From the NCBI GenBank assembly GCA_050949885.1, contig JBMNGO010000005.1, forward strand, positions 62,001 through 126,000: 64,000 bases of DNA, given 5' to 3'. Source of the stretch: JBMNGO01 sp050949885. Lineage in GTDB: Bacteria; Bacillota; Syntrophomonadia; Syntrophomonadales; Syntrophomonadaceae. Both the position numbers and the translations under genes were made by a program. Positions 57,533-64,000 of this stretch are shown here, piece after piece (position 1 is the stretch's first letter; each line of letters begins with the position of its first letter). The notes beneath the pieces were generated by a model, which was not told the origin of the DNA, made no database searches, and saw only the letters and a list, made by a program, of their open reading frames with translations.

Positions 57533-58732
57533 ATGAGTGAAAATAGCGAAAAACAGGTTTGTATGCTATTTGAATCAGCTCGCAGGAGTTTGCACCTGCA
57601 TGATGTTACTTCGGCGCTTAAAAACTTGTTAGAGGCTCTGGAAAAAGAGCCGGATAATGCTGAAGTCATCAGTTTAATGGGAAATTGCTATTTTAATCTG
57701 GGCGAGTTCGAATACGCGGCCGGGTGTTGGCAAAGAGTAATTGATTTAGAGCCTAATAATAAAAATGCCAAAGCTAGATTAAACCATTTTAAGAGTCCCT
57801 CTTTCCAGATTTGGCTCCGGCGTTATTATGAAGCTCTCCGCAAAGTGGAAGGCAAGGATTTTGAGGGAGCGGAAAAACGATTGAGGGAACTTCTGGAGGA
57901 AAATGACGGGTTTGTGAAGGTTTATCAATTGTTAGGGGTTTGTTATCTTGCCATGGGGCAACCCCAACAGGCAAAGGTGATCTGGCATAAGGGTTTGGAA
58001 TTAGATAAGTCCAATGAAATACTGCTCAACTACCTTGCTAGCAGCCCAATTAGCAAAACTCGGCCCAGCCCCGGGAATATTACTGCCAAACCTGCTTCTG
58101 GCCAAATAAAAAGGGGCAGGCTGGTAGGTATTTTAGCAGGTGTTTTATGTTTAGCTTTAGTTATTCAATCAGGTTTTTTTATTAAGGATAGCCGGGAAAG
58201 TAAAGAGACTTTGAAGAACATGCAGGAAAGAATTGATTTTTTGTCACAACAGGTTGAACAACAGGTAGCAGCAGTTCCGGTTTTAGCTGAAGTATCGGTA
58301 CCTGTACCGGAAGAAATCGATAAAGTGGAGCAAAGGGACAAGGAATGGCAGGAAGAGGAAGAACAATACTATTATCAGGGTTATAATGCGTATTTAGTTG
58401 GGGATTGGGAAAAAGCAATTAGTAGCCTGGGAAAGGTGGTAGCAATGGAAAGCGGCAGCTATCTTAACCGGGAAGCCTTGTATTATTTGGCCCGCACCAA
58501 TTTTTTAAATGGCGAATACGGTTATGCTGAGTATTACTACAAAAAGTATTTAAATGATTTCCCGGATACCAACTATTATGATGATAGTATGTATTACCTG
58601 GGTTGTATATATTACTACACAGAGCGGAAAGCCGAAGCAAAGGAGACATTTAATAAATTCCGTCAACTTTTTCCCGATAGCGGCTATACATCCACCAAAA
58701 TATTTCAAGAAGTCATAAGAGCTGCCGGATGA
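57533..58732 (+). CDS. TPR-repeat membrane protein
   Basis: 399 residues. Four or so tetratricopeptide repeats before the membrane (for example PDNAEVISLMGNCYFNLGEFEYAAGCWQRV, 40-70, and VKVYQLLGVCYLAMGQPQQAKVIWHKG, 122-150), one membrane segment (VGILAGVLCLALVIQSGFFI, about 198-217), a coiled coil (ESKETLKNMQERIDFLSQQVEQQ) and three more TPR-like repeats outside (EALYYLARTNFLNGEYGYAEYYYKKYL). The outer repeats resemble the YbgF/BamD-type. Function unknown; a scaffold for envelope or sporulation complexes is a guess. Confidence 0.75.
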   Translation: MSENSEKQVCMLFESARRSLHLHDVTSALKNLLEALEKEPDNAEVISLMGNCYFNLGEFEYAAGCWQRVIDLEPNNKNAKARLNHFKSPSFQIWLRRYYEALRKVEGKDFEGAEKRLRELLEENDGFVKVYQLLGVCYLAMGQPQQAKVIWHKGLELDKSNEILLNYLASSPISKTRPSPGNITAKPASGQIKRGRLVGILAGVLCLALVIQSGFFIKDSRESKETLKNMQERIDFLSQQVEQQVAAVPVLAEVSVPVPEEIDKVEQRDKEWQEEEEQYYYQGYNAYLVGDWEKAISSLGKVVAMESGSYLNREALYYLARTNFLNGEYGYAEYYYKKYLNDFPDTNYYDDSMYYLGCIYYYTERKAEAKETFNKFRQLFPDSGYTSTKIFQEVIRAAG

Positions 58733-58806
58733 GAGAAACCGAAAAAAATTGAAGTAAAGCTTGACTTTCCAAGGGATAATGAATTATCCTTTTTTACAAA
58801 AGGTTA

Positions 58807-58881
58807 GCGGAAGTGGCTCAGTGGTAGAGCATCGCCTTGCCAAGGCGAGGGTCGCGAGTTCGAATCTCGTCTTCCGCTCCA
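58807..58881 (+). tRNA. tRNA-Gly (GCC anticodon)
   Basis: Acceptor GCGGAAG with CTTCCGC, D-arm GGCTCAGTGGTAGAGC, anticodon stem TCGCC-TTGCCAA-GGCGA with anticodon GCC, T-arm GCGAGTTCGAATCTCGT, discriminator T, encoded CCA. 75 bases. Confidence 0.96.
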
Positions 58882-58894
58882 ATATTTGAAATTT

Positions 58895-58912
58895 ACCTCG
58901 GCATTGCCGGGG
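58895..58912 (+). terminator. Probable terminator of tRNA-Gly
   Basis: 8-bp stem (ACCTCGGC with GCCGGGGT, one G-T pair), 2-3 base loop as ATT overlaps, followed by GTTGTGTTTT. Confidence 0.6.
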
Positions 58913-59038
58913 TGTTGTGTTTTATTCCAAATTAGGGTAAATTCTTAGAGGGATATTTTTTAAAAAATTATCACTTAAAGGAAAGAAATCATTAATTATT
59001 GGCAATCATTTTAATTGAAAGGATTAGGAGGAGCATAA

Positions 59039-60352
59039 ATGGAAGCAAAAGTTGAAAAGATAGAAAACAGCGAGGCCTACATAAAAGTCATAGTAGACGC
59101 TGAGCAGATGGAAAAGGGTATGGAAAAAGCCTATAAACAGTTGGTAAAAAAGGTAAACATACCTGGTTTCCGGAAAGGTAGAGTACCCAGGCCTATTCTG
59201 GAAGCCCATCTGGGGAAAGAAGCATTGTACCAGGATGCTATGGAATTTGTAATACCCGCTGCTTACCAGGAGGCCGTGGATAAGCTCAATATCCAGGCAA
59301 TAGCTTCTCCCGAATTTGAAAACATTGATATTGAAGATGGCCTTTTTAAATTTGATGCCCGGGTAGCTGTTAAACCGGACATCAAGCTCGGCAATTTAGA
59401 AGGGCTGGAGATATCCATTCCCAAATTTGAAGTGACCGAAGAACATGTAGACGAAAGGTTGAAGGTAGTACAGGAGAGTTATGCCCAGTTACAGGAAAAA
59501 ACTGATAAACCTGCCGAAAATGGAGATAAATTAGTCATAGATTTTGAAGGGTTTATTGATGAGGTGCCTTTCCCGGGAGGCAAGGGAGAAAATTATTCGC
59601 TGGAACTGGGAGCCAATGTTTTTGTTCCCGGATTTGAAGAACAGCTAATAGGGGTAATGACGGGAGAAGAGAAAGAAGTAAAGGTTACTTTCCCTGAAGA
59701 TTATCATGCCGATGAGGTAGCCGGGAAAGAGGCTGTATTTAAGGTAAAAGTAAATAAAATCGAAACCAAAGTACTAAGGGCTCTTGATGATGAGTTTGCC
59801 CAGGAAGTCAGTCAATTCGACACTATGTCAGAGCTCAGGCAGGATTTAAAGGAATCTATGCAAAAAATGGGGGAACATCAGAAAAAGGAAGCCATTAAAG
59901 AAGCAGTAATTGCCAAGGCCCTGGAGAGATGTGAAATTCCTCTGGCTGAAAGTGTAGTAAGAGAGCAGATCGAAAAAATGAAAAACCAGCTTGAAGAGAG
60001 AATGAAAATGCAAGGAGTAAGCTTGGAACAATATTTACAGATGACCAATTCCACAGAAGAAGAATTAAATAAGAATATAAGACCTGATGCTGAGTACGTT
60101 CTTAAGAGCAATTTCATGCTGGAAAAATTAATGGAGGAAAAAGGTTTTGATGTTACCGATGAAGAAATAGATGAAAAAATAGAGCAAATTGTAAAGGACT
60201 CGCCTATGGAGTTTTCCGAGGCTAAGGAACGTTTTGCAGAGTTTAGAAAAAATATCGAATACAGTGTAAAAATGGAAAAAACCATAAACTATTTGATTGA
60301 AAATGCTGTTATCACTGAACAGCAGGCGGAAGAACCAGAATCACAGGAATAA
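59039..60352 (+). CDS. tig: Trigger factor
   Basis: 437 residues. Ribosome-binding domain with the tail-loop signature VNIPGFRKGRVPRPILE (GFRxG at about residue 44), PPIase FKBP-like domain (GDKLVIDFEGFIDEVPFPGGKGENYSLELG, 155-185, and FVPGFEEQLIGVMTGEEKEV), and the helical chaperone C-terminus. It catches nascent chains at the ribosome exit. AGGAGGAG 6 bases before the ATG. First of tig-clpP-clpX, the usual Firmicute order, with a separate terminator only after clpX. Confidence 0.96.
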   Translation: MEAKVEKIENSEAYIKVIVDAEQMEKGMEKAYKQLVKKVNIPGFRKGRVPRPILEAHLGKEALYQDAMEFVIPAAYQEAVDKLNIQAIASPEFENIDIEDGLFKFDARVAVKPDIKLGNLEGLEISIPKFEVTEEHVDERLKVVQESYAQLQEKTDKPAENGDKLVIDFEGFIDEVPFPGGKGENYSLELGANVFVPGFEEQLIGVMTGEEKEVKVTFPEDYHADEVAGKEAVFKVKVNKIETKVLRALDDEFAQEVSQFDTMSELRQDLKESMQKMGEHQKKEAIKEAVIAKALERCEIPLAESVVREQIEKMKNQLEERMKMQGVSLEQYLQMTNSTEEELNKNIRPDAEYVLKSNFMLEKLMEEKGFDVTDEEIDEKIEQIVKDSPMEFSEAKERFAEFRKNIEYSVKMEKTINYLIENAVITEQQAEEPESQE

Positions 60353-60400
60353 TAATATTAATTAGTCCTGGTGAATAGTTTGTTAGAGAGGTGATTCAAA

Positions 60401-61006
60401 GTGTCCTATCTGATTCCGATGGTAGTGGAGCAGACTAATCGTGGTGAACGATCCTACGATATCTATTCCCGCTTATTAAAAGATAGAATTGTATTTTTAG
60501 GTAATGCAGTTGATGACGCAGTTTCTAATGTTGTCATTGCTCAGCTCTTATTCCTCGAAGCTGAAGACCCGGACAAAGATATTTCCCTTTATATTAATAG
60601 TCCGGGAGGGTCTATTACTGCTGGAATGGCCATCTATGATACTATGCAATATATACGTCCGGATGTTTCTACTATTTGTGTTGGTATGGCAGCCAGTATG
60701 GGAGCTTTCCTTCTTGCTGCTGGGGCCAAGGGCAAAAGGTTTGCTCTTCCCAACGCCGAAATTATGATACACCAACCTCTTGGTGGGACTCAGGGGCAAG
60801 CCACTGATATTCAAATCCATGCTCGGAGAATAATTAAAATTAAAGAATCATTGAATCGCATACTAGCTGAAAGAACCGGTCAGAAGCTTGAAAAAATCCA
60901 GATTGATACAGAAAGGGATTATTTTATGACTGCCGAGGAAGCGAAAGAATATGGTATTATTGATGAAGTAATTAGTCAACCGAAGAAAAAAATGAGTAAA
61001 AAATAA
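60401..61006 (+). CDS. clpP: ClpP protease subunit
   Basis: 201 residues from GTG (GAGAGGTGA upstream). Opening [27 protein letters not shown]; catalytic Ser in GMAASMGAF (about 97), His in MIHQPLGG (about 122) and Asp in [11 protein letters not shown] (about 171). It forms the tetradecameric proteolytic chamber that ClpX feeds. 48 bases after tig, 27 bases before clpX. Confidence 0.97.
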   Translation: MSYLIPMVVEQTNRGERSYDIYSRLLKDRIVFLGNAVDDAVSNVVIAQLLFLEAEDPDKDISLYINSPGGSITAGMAIYDTMQYIRPDVSTICVGMAASMGAFLLAAGAKGKRFALPNAEIMIHQPLGGTQGQATDIQIHARRIIKIKESLNRILAERTGQKLEKIQIDTERDYFMTAEEAKEYGIIDEVISQPKKKMSKK

Positions 61007-61033
61007 CTCCCTTTGTACAAGAGAGGTGGATTT

Positions 61034-62284
61034 ATGAATAAGTACGGAGATGATAAAGGACAATTGAAATGCTCCTTCTGTGGCAAAACCCAGGATCAGG
61101 TTAAAAAACTGGTGGCCGGACCAGGTGTATATATCTGTGATGAATGCATCGAACTATGCAATGAAATAATTGAAGAGGAACTTGCAGATGATCTTGGTTT
61201 TGAGCTGGGGGATATTCCCAAGCCGCACGAGATAAAGGAAATCCTCGATGATTATGTAATTGGTCAGGAACGAGCCAAGAAATCACTGGCTGTTGCGGTC
61301 TATAACCATTACAAGAGAATTAATCTTGGCACCAAATTGGATGATGTAGAACTGCAAAAGAGCAATATCATGATGCTGGGACCGACCGGAAGCGGAAAGA
61401 CTTTGCTGGCTCAAACCCTGGCGCGCATCTTAAATGTGCCCTTTGCTATTGCCGATGCTACTTCCTTGACCGAGGCAGGTTATGTTGGTGAAGACGTTGA
61501 AAACATCTTGCTCAAGCTTATCCAGGCAGCTGATTATGACATTGAAAAAGCAGAAAAAGGCATTGTATATATAGACGAGATAGATAAGATTGCGCGTAAA
61601 ACTGATAACCCCAGTATAACCAGAGATGTTTCCGGGGAAGGGGTACAACAAGCATTATTAAAGATTTTGGAAGGAACCGTGGCCAGTGTACCTCCTCAGG
61701 GAGGGAGAAAGCACCCCCATCAGGAATTTATTCAGATCGATACGAGCAATATCCTGTTTATATGCGGCGGAGCTTTTGAAGGCATAGACAAAATAATTCA
61801 AAATCGTGTAGGCCAAAAGGTTATGGGATTTGGCGCTGATATTAAGAGTCGGGAAGACAAAAAGATTGGCGAGATTCTAAATATGATTCTTCCCCAGGAT
61901 CTATTAAGGTTTGGGCTCATTCCGGAGTTTGTGGGAAGGGTACCCATTATTGTTACACTGGATGCATTGGATGTTAATGCCTTGATCAGTATCCTGACCG
62001 AACCTAAAAATGCATTGGTAAAGCAATATAAAAAGATATTTGAGCTGGATGGCGTTGATCTGGAGTTTATGGATGATGCTCTGCAGGCTATTGCCCATGA
62101 AGCTCTCAGAAGGAATACCGGTGCCAGAGGTTTGCGGGCTATCCTGGAAGATATTATGCTGGATGTAATGTATGAGATTCCATCACGAATAGATGTTACT
62201 AAAGCAGTTGTAACCAAGGATGTAATTGAAAAGAAAGAAAAGCCACTTTTGGTGACTGTAGATATAAAGCGCAAGGTAAACTAA
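61034..62284 (+). CDS. clpX: ClpX unfoldase
   Basis: 416 residues from the ATG at 61034 (GAGAGGTGG 4-5 bases before); the frame starts earlier at 61013 but without family resemblance. Zinc-binding domain: [11 protein letters not shown]...[11 protein letters not shown]+ core with Walker A GPTGSGKT, pore loop [13 protein letters not shown] (Walker B), RKH loop GGRKHPHQ, ClpP-binding loop (MGFGADI, usually IGF) and arginine finger. Unfolds tagged substrates for ClpP. Confidence 0.97.
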   Translation: MNKYGDDKGQLKCSFCGKTQDQVKKLVAGPGVYICDECIELCNEIIEEELADDLGFELGDIPKPHEIKEILDDYVIGQERAKKSLAVAVYNHYKRINLGTKLDDVELQKSNIMMLGPTGSGKTLLAQTLARILNVPFAIADATSLTEAGYVGEDVENILLKLIQAADYDIEKAEKGIVYIDEIDKIARKTDNPSITRDVSGEGVQQALLKILEGTVASVPPQGGRKHPHQEFIQIDTSNILFICGGAFEGIDKIIQNRVGQKVMGFGADIKSREDKKIGEILNMILPQDLLRFGLIPEFVGRVPIIVTLDALDVNALISILTEPKNALVKQYKKIFELDGVDLEFMDDALQAIAHEALRRNTGARGLRAILEDIMLDVMYEIPSRIDVTKAVVTKDVIEKKEKPLLVTVDIKRKVN

Positions 62285-62313
62285 CTATATATATAGCCAG
62301 AAGGTAAATAAAG

Positions 62314-62338
62314 GCAGCCTTAAATAGGCTGCTTTTTT
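62314..62338 (+). terminator. Terminator after clpX
   Basis: 7-bp stem GCAGCCT (62314-62320) with AGGCTGC (62326-62332), loop TAAAT, then six T. It separates clpX from the paralogue behind it. Confidence 0.85.
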
Positions 62339-62407
62339 ATTGCTTTTCTGATTCAATTATCAAACACAGGGAATAATATTAAAAACGATTCTTTAGGGGA
62401 AAAGACC

Positions 62408-63685
62408 ATGCATCTTTGGAAGAATATACAAGTAGCCAATTCTCAGTCAGATAATAAAGAACCCAAGAAAGCTCCTTCTCCTTCGCTGAAATCTCGTTGC
62501 CTGGAAATATTTTGGCCCCAGGTGGAAAAAAGCAAACCGGTACCTGAAGAACCACCTGGGGATAATTCGGGAAAGGAGGTCTCAAACCTTCCCAAACCTC
62601 ATAGGATTAAGGAAATTTTGGATCAATATGTAGTTGGACAGGAAAGGGCCAAAAAAGCCTTATCAGTGGCCGTTTATAATCACTACAAGAGAATTTCGCT
62701 GGGGATGAGTCTAAAGGATGAAGAACTGCAAAAAAGTAATATTCTAATGATAGGACCAACAGGTTGCGGCAAAACATTGCTGGCCCAAACCCTGGCCAAA
62801 ATATTAAATGTGCCTTATGCTATCGCTGATGCCACTTCACTGACTGAAGCTGGTTATGTGGGGGAAGATGTAGAGAATATTCTGCTGAAGCTAATCCAGG
62901 CAGCCAATTATGATATAAAAAAAGCAGAAAAAGGTATCATTTATCTGGATGAGGTAGACAAGATTAGCCGTAAATCCGGTAACCCCAGCATTACCCGGGA
63001 CGTTTCGGGTGAAGGAGTACAGCAGGCTCTGTTAAAAATATTGGAGGGAACAGAGGCCAATGTACCTCCTAATGGGGGAAGAAAGCATCCCCACCAGCAA
63101 TTCCTTAAGATTGATACAACCAATATTCTGTTTATTTGCGGAGGAGCTTTTGAGGGCATCGAGACCCTGGTCAAGAGAAGAATAGGGGAAAATGGTATAG
63201 GTTTTGGAGCTGATATAAGCTCAAGGCGGGAAAAAAGCAGCAAAGAAGTGCTGAGCCAGATTATTCCTCAGGACCTTTTAAGTTTTGGACTGATTCCTGA
63301 ATTTGTGGGCCGGTTGCCTATAATTGTTACTCTGGAGCCTCTGGATGAAAGCAGCCTGGTTAGTATTTTGACTTCACCCAAGAATGCCCTGGCCAACCAG
63401 TATAAAAAGATAATGGAGATGGAGGGCGTATCCTTGGAATTCAAGGAGGATGCCCTGCGGGCTATTGCTGGCGAGGCTTTTAAAAGGAATATGGGGGCTC
63501 GCGGGTTAAGAGCAGTAATGGAAGACATAATGCTGGATATTATGTTTGATATTCCTTCATTACTTGACATATCCAAAGTAATTATAACCAGGGATGTGGT
63601 GGAAAAAAAACAAGAACCCATATTAATCAGGGATAACCAAAAAACAGCAGAATATATTGGAAAAAGAATCGACATTTGGGTATAG
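62408..63685 (+). CDS. ClpX paralogue without the zinc-binding domain
   Basis: 425 residues, most of it near-identical in layout to Clp[34 protein letters not shown], Walker [13 protein letters not shown] pore loop, [15 protein letters not shown], and the ClpP-binding IGF loop (IGFGADI) intact. The first 60 residues differ: instead of the four-Cys zinc domain there is a Pro/Lys-rich, non-conserved stretch ([22 protein letters not shown]). In ClpX that domain chooses substrates and adaptors, so this copy should bind ClpP yet take other substrates, perhaps during sporulation. Own start behind a terminator and with weak Shine-Dalgarno, hence probably regulated separately. Confidence 0.88.
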   Translation: MHLWKNIQVANSQSDNKEPKKAPSPSLKSRCLEIFWPQVEKSKPVPEEPPGDNSGKEVSNLPKPHRIKEILDQYVVGQERAKKALSVAVYNHYKRISLGMSLKDEELQKSNILMIGPTGCGKTLLAQTLAKILNVPYAIADATSLTEAGYVGEDVENILLKLIQAANYDIKKAEKGIIYLDEVDKISRKSGNPSITRDVSGEGVQQALLKILEGTEANVPPNGGRKHPHQQFLKIDTTNILFICGGAFEGIETLVKRRIGENGIGFGADISSRREKSSKEVLSQIIPQDLLSFGLIPEFVGRLPIIVTLEPLDESSLVSILTSPKNALANQYKKIMEMEGVSLEFKEDALRAIAGEAFKRNMGARGLRAVMEDIMLDIMFDIPSLLDISKVIITRDVVEKKQEPILIRDNQKTAEYIGKRIDIWV

Positions 63686-63687
63686 TG

Positions 63688-63999
63688 TTACAGCTTATTG
63701 GAACTCTTACTTCCATCCTTAATAAAAATTGTGATACCGGTGCTTGGGGGCGGGTCTGCGGTAGTTTCGCCAGCCAGTTGCCGTACCGAATAGCCTTGGG
63801 CATCAAGCAACAGTTTTTCCAGTTCTCCGCTGTCAATATCTGAAGGCTTAACATCATTAACCATAATCAGTACTTCTTGGTTTTCAGAAAATATATTGTA
63901 AGCAGAAAAAACGTAGCCGTTGTTTAATAATACCTGGTGGGATTTTTCGAAAATCTCAGCTATGTTTTTCAGGGAATTGCCAGTTAAATCTGCCCGGAT
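63688..63999 (-). CDS. C-terminal end of an unrecognised minus-strand protein
   Basis: An open frame enters from the right edge and ends with TAA at 63688-63690, three bases past the convergent clpX paralogue. The visible 103 residues include IAEIFEKSHQVLLNNGYVFSAYNIFSENQEVLIMVNDV and a closing ADPPPSTGITIFIKDGSKSSNKL. I know no family for it. The single alternating hydrophobic pattern looks soluble. Gene incomplete. Confidence 0.55.
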   Translation of the reverse strand: MRADLTGNSLKNIAEIFEKSHQVLLNNGYVFSAYNIFSENQEVLIMVNDVKPSDIDSGELEKLLLDAQGYSVRQLAGETTADPPPSTGITIFIKDGSKSSNKL

Positions 64000-64000
64000 A

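Overview
The window is bacterial, AT-leaning and organised like a spore-forming anaerobic Clostridia genome of the Syntrophomonas/Desulfotomaculum kind. Evidence: a yunB sporulation gene, a PrsA-type foldase lipoprotein, a MutS2/U32 peptidase pair, a C_GCAxxG_C_C redox protein and the order tig-clpP-clpX. The genus is an inference from gene content; no 16S gene is present.

Region 1 (1-25.3 kb) is chromosomal housekeeping: the C-terminal end of a PolX-type PHP domain, a small membrane ORF, a phosphomutase-like metalloenzyme, U32 peptidase, mutS2, a class A penicillin-binding protein (minus strand), tyrS, an EamA-like transporter, tRNA-Glu and tRNA-Gln, an ISLre2-family insertion with target duplications, gltX, yunB, an HD-GYP protein, a candidate small RNA, a C_GCAxxG_C_C protein, a PpiC foldase, an L,D-transpeptidase and a Dps-like protein. 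Within it (18.7-23.2 kb, minus strand) lies an apparently SOS-controlled mutagenesis operon: imuB-like Y-family protein, a DUF6504-like protein and a DnaE2-like polymerase, behind a promoter whose spacer carries a LexA-type box.

Region 2 (25.4-35.2 kb) is a type I-B CRISPR-Cas operon: cas6, cas8b, cas7, cas5, cas3, cas4, cas1, cas2. An mntA-hepT toxin-antitoxin pair sits between cas3 and cas4. Both cas6 (near its end) and cas7 (middle) carry reading-frame shifts. Between cas6 and cas8b is a short repeat-spacer-repeat remnant whose 15-nt pseudo-spacer matches the sequence just downstream of the presumed cas promoter at 14 of 15 positions, the single mismatch being position 6. This looks like a CreR-type guide by which Cascade would repress its own operon.

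Region 3 (35.2-51.05 kb) is a leader and a very large CRISPR array, about 198 repeat units of 30 bp by hand count up to 48,769, followed by an IS21-family element that landed in a repeat, then two remnant repeats. The first 40 or so spacers are 41-47 nt long; all later ones are 34-40 nt. A run of spacers appears twice, in order, with divergent 5' halves.

Region 4 (51.4-56.9 kb) is a second type I-B effector set of the Cst/Tneap kind (cas8 of the Cst1 family, cas7, cas5, cas3) without its own cas6, cas4, cas1 or cas2. It probably shares the array, the adaptation genes and Cas6 of region 2.

Region 5 (57.1-64 kb) returns to housekeeping: tRNA-Pro, a TPR membrane protein, tRNA-Gly, tig, clpP, clpX, a clpX paralogue without the zinc-binding domain, and the end of a minus-strand gene that runs out of the window.
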